Made by a program: the position numbers and the translations under genes. Of a DNA stretch of 52,644 nucleotides, positions 23,776-29,261 are shown one piece after another; position 1 is the stretch's first letter; every line of letters begins with the position of its first letter. The DNA comes from Spirochaetaceae bacterium (lineage in GTDB: Bacteria > Spirochaetota > Spirochaetia > Treponematales > Rectinemataceae). The notes below the pieces were generated by a model. The model was not told the origin of the DNA and searched no databases. It was given only the letters and a program-made list of their open reading frames with translations. The stretch is from NCBI GenBank assembly GCA_025356015.1, contig JANXYO010000022.1:1-52644 (forward strand). The letters are read 5' to 3'.

Positions 23776-23859
23776 GGCCGGGCTTTTTAAGCCGGCCTCC
23801 CATCTCTGTATCTCATCCAGCGCGGGGCCGCACCTAAGTGCGGGGCTCCGCGCTGGATG
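23776..23859 (-). promoter_or_regulatory. structured leader of rpsB
   Basis: Two folds lie between maf and rpsB. The large one has a 12-bp outer stem (CATCCAGCGCGG 23814-23825 with CCGCGCTGGATG 23848-23859) and an inner stem CCGCAC/GTGCGG (23828-23833/23838-23843). The small one pairs GGCCGGGC (23776-23783) with GCCGGCC (23791-23797) just before the ribosome site. S2 autoregulates its operon through the mRNA leader in other bacteria, so a similar role is possible here. Confidence 0.45.
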
Positions 23860-23953
23860 GAAGGTGCCGGCGCCTAGGGCTCCGGTCGGCTTTGGCGCGG
23901 GCTTTGTGGGCCTTGAGCCTGCCTGTTTCGGAACGGTCCGCCTTCTCAAGGAA

Positions 23954-24565
23954 TCAAGGAAGCGCCGTAGGCCGAATGCGATAATTCGCAGCGCGTAACA
24001 TGACATAAAGCTCGCGAATTGGCAAGCCCACGATGCCTGACCAGGAGCCTTCGATCCGTTCGATGTACAGGGCAGCGGCTCCCTGGATCCGGTATCCGCC
24101 CGCGACCCCCTCCCATTCGCCGGTATCGAGGTATGCCTCAATTTCGGCTTCATCCATCGGCGCAAAGCGCACGATCGAGTCCGATCTCGAGCGACCGGCC
24201 CTGCCCGAGAGGCGGTCGAGCAGGATGAGGCCGGTATGAACGACATGGTCCCGGCCCGAGAGCAGGGCGATCATCGAGCGAGCCTCGGCCCTGTCGCGCG
24301 GCTTTCCCAGGACGGTCTCCGATCCTCGCTCCGCGGTACACACCAAGGTATCGGCCCCAAGCACCAGACGGGGAGCCCCGGTTCCGGCTCCGGCAGCGAC
24401 CGCCCTGGCCTTGTCCTCGGCGAGGGCGAGCGCCCGTTCGTGAGGCGGCAGTTCGTCGCGCAGGCTCTCGTCCAGCTCGGCGGGGGAGATAAGGCTTGGC
24501 AAGCCCAGGCTTGCAAGTATGTCGCGTCGCCGTGGGGAGGCAGAGGCGAGGATGATCGTTTCCAT
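23954..24565 (-). CDS. maf: Maf-family nucleoside triphosphate pyrophosphatase
   Basis: Maf proteins hydrolyse modified or non-canonical nucleoside triphosphates. The motifs appear in order: LASASPRRRDILASLG, the DE-containing AELDESLRDE segment, KARAVA, GADTLVC with its catalytic Asp, GKPRDRAEARSMIALLSGRD and HTGL. It is 203 residues from ATG 24565, the expected start one codon before the first strand. The frame extends to TTG 24601 but that TTG is part of a promoter -35. There is no Shine-Dalgarno before ATG 24565 (see the promoter entry). Which of the dTTP/UTP or m7GTP specificities applies cannot be told. Confidence 0.9.
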   Translation of the reverse strand: METIILASASPRRRDILASLGLPSLISPAELDESLRDELPPHERALALAEDKARAVAAGAGTGAPRLVLGADTLVCTAERGSETVLGKPRDRAEARSMIALLSGRDHVVHTGLILLDRLSGRAGRSRSDSIVRFAPMDEAEIEAYLDTGEWEGVAGGYRIQGAAALYIERIEGSWSGIVGLPIRELYVMLRAANYRIRPTALP

Positions 24566-24571
24566 GGGGCG

Positions 24572-24601
24572 ATCATGGTTGGCGAGGCAAGCGGGCGTCA
24601 A
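24572..24601 (-). promoter_or_regulatory. candidate leaderless promoter of maf
   Basis: On the minus strand TTGACG (24601-24596) and CATGAT (24577-24572) are 18 nt apart. CATGAT ends exactly 6 nt before the maf ATG at 24565, which has no ribosome-binding site. The transcript would begin at or next to the start codon. Confidence 0.5.
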
Positions 24602-24629
24602 GGATCCATGTCACGACCGGCCCCTTGGC

Positions 24630-24659
24630 TTGACAGCGCTCGAGGGCCCGTACTAGTGT
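24630..24659 (+). promoter_or_regulatory. promoter of the tRNA-Arg gene
   Basis: A perfect TTGACA (24630-24635) is followed after 18 nt by TAGTGT (24654-24659), placing the start within a few bases of the mature tRNA 5' end at 24670. The -10 is weak. Confidence 0.5.
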
Positions 24660-24669
24660 ATGAACAGAC

Positions 24670-24743
24670 GAGCGATTAGCTCAGATGGATAGAGCGTTGG
24701 CCTCCGAAGCCAAAGGTCGCGCGTTCGAATCGCGCATCGCTCA
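24670..24743 (+). tRNA. tRNA-Arg (anticodon CCG)
   Basis: A complete cloverleaf fits in 74 nt. The acceptor GAGCGAT pairs with ATCGCTC, the D stem is GCTC/GAGC, the anticodon stem TTGGC/GCCAA encloses CTCCGAA (anticodon CCG, reading CGG), and the T stem GCGCG/CGCGC encloses TTCGAAT. The discriminator is A. CCA is not encoded. It is transcribed alone, with a terminator 50 nt downstream. Confidence 0.95.
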
Positions 24744-24793
24744 GGAAGAGCACGACAAATCGGCTAAAATCTAGAGATAGATAGCGGCTAAGG

Positions 24794-24840
24794 GAAAACC
24801 GGCGCTGCCAGTCCTTGCGGACGGCAATGCGCCGGTTTTC
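24794..24840 (+). terminator. terminator after tRNA-Arg
   Basis: GAAAACCGGCGC (24794-24805) pairs with GCGCCGGTTTTC (24829-24840), with an inner GTCC-TTGC-GGAC hairpin. The stem ends in TTTTC on the plus strand and in the matching A-rich arm on the other, so it may act in both directions. Confidence 0.7.
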
Positions 24841-24864
24841 ATTTGGCGGCCCGGGCCGCGCCGT

Positions 24865-25005
24865 TCACGCATAGGTATCGAGAGCGGCACCGCTGCCTTC
24901 CGGCACAGGAGGCGGAGGAGCAGGCACGGCTACCGGTGCTTGCTCCAGGTTCTCCGGCTGCATGGGCAAGGAAGGGACCATGTCGACTTCAGATATGCCA
25001 TCCAT
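24865..25005 (-). CDS. small proline-rich protein of unknown function (46 residues)
   Basis: A short frame begins MDGISEVDMVPSLPMQPE and ends EGSGAALDTYA at TGA 24867-24865. The middle is a proline/alanine run (VAVPAPPPPVP). GAGGTG lies 6 nt before ATG 25005, a good ribosome site. The frame is enclosed by the tRNA-Arg terminator on one side and the terminator of the HEAT-repeat gene on the other, in an otherwise empty 400 bp. It has no signal peptide or membrane segment. I recognise no family. The ribosome site and isolation between terminators support it, while its small size and the lack of a clear promoter count against it. Confidence 0.45.
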   Translation of the reverse strand: MDGISEVDMVPSLPMQPENLEQAPVAVPAPPPPVPEGSGAALDTYA

Positions 25006-25088
25006 TCCAAGCACCTCAATGAATACAATTTACTCACGATGGAGGCTGCTGAGGGGGAAAGGCCAGCTTCCCGGGGCGGGGGCGATGG

Positions 25089-25127
25089 AAAAAAAAGGCC
25101 TGCGGGGGCTACTTAGCCCGGCAGGCC
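25089..25127 (-). terminator. intrinsic terminator after the HEAT-repeat gene
   Basis: On the minus strand GGCCTGC (25127-25121) pairs with GCAGGCC (25103-25097), with an inner GGCT-AAGT-AGCC stem, and eight T follow (25096-25089). This is a textbook terminator 25 bp past the stop. Confidence 0.85.
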
Positions 25128-25152
25128 CTTGTCATTGAAGGAGGGGATCGGC

Positions 25153-25899
25153 CTATTTGCCCGAAGCTGACGAAAGCTGGATCTTCCTGAGGTCGTCCAG
25201 CAGTTTTGCTGCCTCGTTTCGGACCGGCGTGATGTAGTTGCCCGAGGCTATCCGCATGACCGCCTGGATCGCGCTGGGGTCCTTGATGCCCTTGTTCTTC
25301 TCGGCGATTCCGCGGAGAGCGACAAGTGCCGCATAAGCAAGGCTGTTGTCTGGGGCGAGGACGTCGAAGCGCCTCACGATAAAGGCAATGTCCTGGGTCA
25401 CCTCGTCAGCATCGTTCATCCCGATCTTGCCAAGCGATCGGATGGCTGAGGAAAGAACCATGGGCTCTGCTTCGGCTAGCACAACCCTCACGAGGGCGTC
25501 CTTGGACTCGACGGTGGGGAATTCCCCTAGGTATTCACAGGCCTTGGCGCGTATATCCGGGTAATTGTTCGTCACGCGGCCGACGCCAGCAGACCTGACG
25601 ATCACGTTCGTGGATTCCAGGGCCATGTATTCGAGGGACTTGCGGATTTCCTCGTTGCGTCTTCCCGCGTCGATGGCCTGCTTCGCATACTGGAGGGCCA
25701 CAAGCTTCATGTCCTTGTTATCCGCTTGGGCCTGCTCTTTGATTATCAGAGTTTCCAGTGACTCCTGAAGATAGGATTCCTCGACCGTCTTCTCTCCCGG
25801 CTTGGCCGGCTGCGCGGCTGGCTGTCCCTGCGCGAATGCGGCGCCGAGCAGCGCCACCGCGAAGATCGCGGCCAGGGTCGCGCGTGTGCAAAGTTTCAT
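25153..25899 (-). CDS. exported HEAT-repeat protein
   Basis: The product has 248 residues. The signal peptide (CTRATLAAIFAVALLGAAFA) is followed by a Pro/Gln-rich spacer, then helical repeats. Pairs of helices such as VIVRSAGVGRVTNNYPDIRA, KDALVRVVLAEAEPMVLSSA and IRSLGKIGM have the HEAT pattern, so it is likely a periplasmic protein-binding scaffold. GGAGGTAGTT precedes ATG 25899, which I prefer to the upstream in-frame ATG. The lipoprotein gene ends 2 nt upstream, so the two form an operon. The partner is unknown. Confidence 0.75.
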   Translation of the reverse strand: MKLCTRATLAAIFAVALLGAAFAQGQPAAQPAKPGEKTVEESYLQESLETLIIKEQAQADNKDMKLVALQYAKQAIDAGRRNEEIRKSLEYMALESTNVIVRSAGVGRVTNNYPDIRAKACEYLGEFPTVESKDALVRVVLAEAEPMVLSSAIRSLGKIGMNDADEVTQDIAFIVRRFDVLAPDNSLAYAALVALRGIAEKNKGIKDPSAIQAVMRIASGNYITPVRNEAAKLLDDLRKIQLSSASGK

Positions 25900-25901
25900 A
25901 A

Positions 25902-26474
25902 CTACCTCCAAATTCCGATTTTCCAGACCTCGCCGTACTTGCCAAGGCTGTAGAGAACCAGTCTTTCGCCTTTTGGGCTTATTGTTATTGCCTTAACGAG
26001 TTTCTCTCCGATGAACTCCACATCGTCGACCCGATCGTTCTGGCGGGCAGGGTACACGACGTTGATGAAATAATCCTTGAGAGTGCGGAGCTTGACCCCG
26101 AGACGCTGCAGTACCGGCGATTGGGAAAGCTGCTCGAGGACGGCCGGATCCGAGTAGTAGGCGATGTAGTCGCTGTCCAGATGGCTGATCCAGGCTGCAT
26201 AGTCCTTGTGCCTTATGATCTGGTTGAGGTTTTCAATAAAGGCGCGTATATCCGTGAAGGTTGCCTGCTTGACTTCTGGAGGGATGGCGGAGGGGTCGAA
26301 GGTCGCTACCGGCGGTTGTGGCTTCGAATTGTCAGGCTGAGGCGATTCCACCCTCGGAACGGGGCCTGGCGGCCCTGCCGGGGGCGCCTTCTGTTGGCTT
26401 GTGCAGGATAGAAAGACGGCGGCCAGGATCACAACTGCTGCTGCAACGACTGACAAGTGCCTCGGCCTGATCAT
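25902..26474 (-). CDS. predicted lipoprotein upstream of the HEAT-repeat gene
   Basis: The product has 190 residues. The lipobox is FLSC (Cys about 24), followed by a Pro/Gln-rich linker of some 45 residues and a folded domain. That domain (FIENLNQIIRHKDYAAWISH, LDSDYIAYYSDPAVLEQLSQ, ending YSLGKYGEVWKIGIW) resembles a small NTF2-like or DUF-type cystatin fold but I cannot assign it. ATG 26474 has no ribosome-binding site. A near-consensus promoter ends 6 nt upstream, so the message is probably leaderless. It is the first gene of the two-gene unit with the HEAT protein. Confidence 0.78.
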   Translation of the reverse strand: MIRPRHLSVVAAAVVILAAVFLSCTSQQKAPPAGPPGPVPRVESPQPDNSKPQPPVATFDPSAIPPEVKQATFTDIRAFIENLNQIIRHKDYAAWISHLDSDYIAYYSDPAVLEQLSQSPVLQRLGVKLRTLKDYFINVVYPARQNDRVDDVEFIGEKLVKAITISPKGERLVLYSLGKYGEVWKIGIWR

Positions 26475-26480
26475 GGAACC

Positions 26481-26509
26481 ATTCTACAGTGGGCCATGGG
26501 AAATGTCAA
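26481..26509 (-). promoter_or_regulatory. strong promoter giving a leaderless transcript of the lipoprotein gene
   Basis: On the minus strand TTGACA (26509-26504) and TAGAAT (26486-26481) are exactly 17 nt apart. Only 6 nt separate TAGAAT from ATG 26474, so transcription should start at the A of ATG. Confidence 0.75.
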
Positions 26510-26538
26510 AAGCGCTGGCACGCGCCTGATGATTTTTA

Positions 26539-26567
26539 TTGAATGAGAATGCGATCCGTTGTATGAT
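26539..26567 (+). promoter_or_regulatory. promoter of the galactokinase-like gene
   Basis: TTGAAT (26539-26544) and TATGAT (26562-26567) are 17 nt apart, giving a leader of about 67 nt before ATG 26641. It is back to back with the promoter of the lipoprotein gene, 30 bp away. Confidence 0.7.
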
Positions 26568-26640
26568 AGCGTCATTCAATGATGTACGCGGACGTTGCCC
26601 GCAGGCCGTGGGGGCCTGTGAAGGCCTGTATGAGGTACCA

Positions 26641-27783
26641 ATGAAGGACATCGCTGCGCTCCATCGGGCCGAATACGACGCCCCGCCCGACATAATCGCG
26701 GCCGCCCCCGGCGTGGTGAAGTTCCTGGGCGAGCATACTGAAGCCTCTGATGGCCTGGTCCTTGCAGCCGCGCTCTCTTTTGAGATCCGCGTGGCGATAT
26801 CGCTCCGCCGCGACTCCTCGCTGCGATTCTTCGCGGCGGATCTTGGCGAGCGAAAGCGGACGAGCCTTGGCAACCTAAAGTTCAAGCGCGAGGATCGCTG
26901 GGCAAACTACCCTAAGGGCGTCCTCGACCTGCTCTTCAAGACCGGCACCCCCCCAAAAGGCATCAACTTCACCATTGTAGGCGACATCCCCATGGGGCTT
27001 GGCCTCGCATCATCAGCCTCACTGGGGCTGGCCTCTACCCTTGCGCTGAGCGAGCTCTTCGGCCTGGGCCATCGAGGCGAGGAGCTCGCAGAGTTCGCGC
27101 GAAAGGCCGAGGCCGATTTTTTCGAGCACCCTCTGCCCGTCTATGACCACCTCTCCGCGATTGCCCCTGGAGGGGGGACGGTATCCATCGTCGATCTCCG
27201 AGCCAATCGGCGCCGGGCCGTTCCCTTCCTTGACGGCGATTATGCCATCGTCATGACTGACTCCAAGGTCCCACGGCTCTCGGTGGACGCCGAGCTGCGC
27301 CAGAGGTCAGATGACTGCAAGAAATGCCTCCAGCTCCTCTCCCGGGGTAGTCCGAGGACCTTGAGGGATTTCAGGCCAGACGAGGTTGAGGAGCTCATGG
27401 GTGTGCTTCCAGAGAGCGTGAGGCGGAGGTGCCTCCATGTGGTGGAGGAAATGGCCCGTGTCGTGGAGGCCGAGGAAGCGCTGGTCAAGGGCGATGCGGC
27501 TGGTTTCGGCCGTGCCGTCAACAAATCCCACGCATCTCTGCGCAATCTCTACGAGGTTTCTTGCCCCGAGATAGACTGGTTGGCGAAGAGAGCCCTGGAA
27601 ATAGAGGGCGTGCTCTGCTCGCGGCTTACAGGCAAAGGCTTTGGCGGCTGCACAGTCAGTGTGATGAAAGAGACTTCCCTCCCCGAATACCGGAAACGCC
27701 TCGAGGATTACGAGAGGATCTTCGGTTTCAGGCCGGCTGTTCACGAGGCGAGAATCGCTGGCGGCTTGCATCTCGTAGATTGA
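26641..27783 (+). CDS. galK: galactokinase-like GHMP kinase
   Basis: The product has 380 residues. GHMP motif 1 is PGVVKFLGEHTEASDGLVL, motif 2 (ATP loop) is IPMGLGLASSASLGLASTLA, the catalytic Asp segment is PVYDHLSAIAPGGG, and motif 3 is GKGFGGCTVSVM. In characterised galactokinases motif 1 reads GEHTDYN with the Asp binding the sugar. Here it is Glu-Ala, so galactose as substrate is not certain. GAGGT before ATG 26641 fixes the start; the frame upstream holds the promoter. It stands before surE and probably shares no transcript with the divergent lipoprotein gene. Confidence 0.75.
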   Translation: MKDIAALHRAEYDAPPDIIAAAPGVVKFLGEHTEASDGLVLAAALSFEIRVAISLRRDSSLRFFAADLGERKRTSLGNLKFKREDRWANYPKGVLDLLFKTGTPPKGINFTIVGDIPMGLGLASSASLGLASTLALSELFGLGHRGEELAEFARKAEADFFEHPLPVYDHLSAIAPGGGTVSIVDLRANRRRAVPFLDGDYAIVMTDSKVPRLSVDAELRQRSDDCKKCLQLLSRGSPRTLRDFRPDEVEELMGVLPESVRRRCLHVVEEMARVVEAEEALVKGDAAGFGRAVNKSHASLRNLYEVSCPEIDWLAKRALEIEGVLCSRLTGKGFGGCTVSVMKETSLPEYRKRLEDYERIFGFRPAVHEARIAGGLHLVD

Positions 27784-27809
27784 AGACCACCCCATGCTTC
27801 CTATACAAT
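27780..27809 (+). promoter_or_regulatory. candidate promoter of surE
   Basis: TTGAAG (27780-27785, overlapping the galK stop) and TACAAT (27804-27809) are 18 nt apart. Alternatively TATACA (27802-27807) has a 16 nt spacer. A start near 27816 gives a short leader before ATG 27839. Confidence 0.5.
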
Positions 27810-27838
27810 GCTCCTCCGGGCGATAGGGGCTCGTAGAC

Positions 27839-28573
27839 ATGAAGATATTGCTGACCAACGATGACGGGGTTCATGCCGCGGGACTGCGTGCCCTCGCTTT
27901 GGAGCTGTCCCCCGACCACGAAGTTTGGATATTCGCCCCTGAGGGGGAGCGGTCCGGCATCTCAAACGCCATGACCTTGAGGAATCCGGGCAAGGTCTTG
28001 AGGCTTGGCGAGCGGATCTACAGCTGTTCAGGGACCCCCGCGGATTGCGTCATCCTTGCGAAACTTGGCGCCTTGCCCTTCGAGCCCGACCTGGTCGTGT
28101 CTGGCATCAACCACGGACCCAATCTCGGAACCGATATCATATACTCGGGGACATGTGGCGCAGCGAGGCAGGCTGTCCTCAATGGGATGCCCGGAATCGC
28201 GGTTTCCTGTGCGTCATTCACCGAGCCCTTGGGGTACCGGGGGGCTGCTGTCTTCGTGAGGAAGCAGCTCCTGCGCCTCGCGGAGCTCTGCGACGGAAGC
28301 GTCTTCATCAATGTGAACGCGCCAAGCTCAAATGATCCCGATCTGGCTGGAGAATGGGCCGCCCCCTGCCTTAGGTCATACCAGGACCAATTAAGCTCCT
28401 TTGACGGCCCTGATGGCTACAGCTACTGCTTCCTCGCCGATGGGCACATCGAGACCAGGGACGGTCAGGGAACCGACCATGGCGCAGTCTCGAAGGGGAA
28501 GGTTTCGGTCAGCCCGGTCCTGGTCTATCCCCAGGTGCCGGCGGGCTTTGCGCCCGGTGCGGTGTTCCAGTAG
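27839..28573 (+). CDS. surE: 5'/3'-nucleotidase SurE
   Basis: SurE is a survival-protein acid phosphatase that hydrolyses nucleoside monophosphates. The metal-binding MKILLTNDDGVHAAGLRALA is at the start, with VSGINHGPNLGTDIIYSGTC (family signature) near residue 90 and the late TDHGAVSKGKVSVSPV. Length is 244 residues. It lies just upstream of a TPR protein and the NHL-repeat protein, an order I recall from other spirochaetes. AGGGG 9 nt before the ATG serves as ribosome site. Confidence 0.94.
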   Translation: MKILLTNDDGVHAAGLRALALELSPDHEVWIFAPEGERSGISNAMTLRNPGKVLRLGERIYSCSGTPADCVILAKLGALPFEPDLVVSGINHGPNLGTDIIYSGTCGAARQAVLNGMPGIAVSCASFTEPLGYRGAAVFVRKQLLRLAELCDGSVFINVNAPSSNDPDLAGEWAAPCLRSYQDQLSSFDGPDGYSYCFLADGHIETRDGQGTDHGAVSKGKVSVSPVLVYPQVPAGFAPGAVFQ

Positions 28574-28576
28574 TAT
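28548..28576 (+). promoter_or_regulatory. candidate promoter of the TPR gene, inside the surE end
   Basis: TTGCGC (28548-28553) and TAGTAT (28571-28576) are 17 nt apart and 7 nt before ATG 28584. This would give a leaderless or very short-leader message. GGGG before the ATG is a competing ribosome site. Confidence 0.35.
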
Positions 28577-28583
28577 GGGGCAA

Positions 28584-29261
28584 ATGGAAGCCAGCCTCAA
28601 CGAGGCAGCAAGGCTCTATGCGCTTCGGGACTGGGAGGGGGCTCTCGGCTCGCTCAGAGGGGTCGAATCAAGCCAGGCGAACTACCTCGATCTCGCATAT
28701 TTCCTTGGACTCTGCCATGCCCGTCTCTCGCACTGGGATGATGCCCTCCTCTACCTTGAACAGGTGGTAACTGCGAGCGACGACCTAATGAGGGTTTTCC
28801 AGTGCAGGCTCTCCTTGGCCTATGTCTATAGCGTCACGGGAAGATACAAGCTCGCTGAGTACGAATTAGGCCGCCTGCTCGAGGCCGGTTTTGAGTCGGT
28901 CCAGGTTCTCAGTTTTCTCGGGTACACCGCCTGGGCCCAGAACCGGCCAGAAGAGGCGATCCGCCACTACAGCCTGGCTCTCGAACACGATCCAGAGAGC
29001 GTGACGGCGCTCAATGGCCTCGGCTATGTCCTGGCCTGCGAGGGCAGGGAGGGGGCAAGGGCCTTGACCTGTTGCCGCAAGGCGGTCGACAAGCAACCGG
29101 ACAACCCGGCCTATCTCGACTCCCTGTCATGGGCGTACTTTCGCCTTGGTTTCTTGAAGGAAGCGAAGGATTATCTCGGCCGGGCCCTCGAACGGGCTCC
29201 GGAGGAAGGCGAAATCCTGCGTCATGCCCGGTCTATTGAAGGCGTGGAGGAAGCCCGGTGA
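28584..29261 (+). CDS. tetratricopeptide-repeat protein
   Basis: The product has 225 residues in about six TPR units, visible as LNEAARLYALRDWEGALGSL, YFLGLCHARLSHWDDALLYL, TAWAQNRPEEAIRHYSLALE and LSWAYFRLGFLKEAKDYLGR. It has no signal peptide. I start at ATG 28584 (MEASLNEAARLY), although ATG 28575 is three codons upstream. The longer frame into surE is antisense-free but lies inside surE and is rejected. The stop overlaps the next start as GTGA. It probably forms an adaptor for the exported NHL protein or another complex, which is inference. Confidence 0.8.
   Translation: MEASLNEAARLYALRDWEGALGSLRGVESSQANYLDLAYFLGLCHARLSHWDDALLYLEQVVTASDDLMRVFQCRLSLAYVYSVTGRYKLAEYELGRLLEAGFESVQVLSFLGYTAWAQNRPEEAIRHYSLALEHDPESVTALNGLGYVLACEGREGARALTCCRKAVDKQPDNPAYLDSLSWAYFRLGFLKEAKDYLGRALERAPEEGEILRHARSIEGVEEAR

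Noticed and set aside
24566-24601. Longer Maf frame starting at TTG 24601
   Set aside because: The TTG is part of a -35 element, no ribosome site precedes it, and Maf proteins start at METIILASASP.
28401-28583. N-terminal extension of the TPR gene into surE
   Set aside because: The extension overlaps surE in another frame with low-complexity Arg/Ser composition. A start at 28584 fits the TPR domain.
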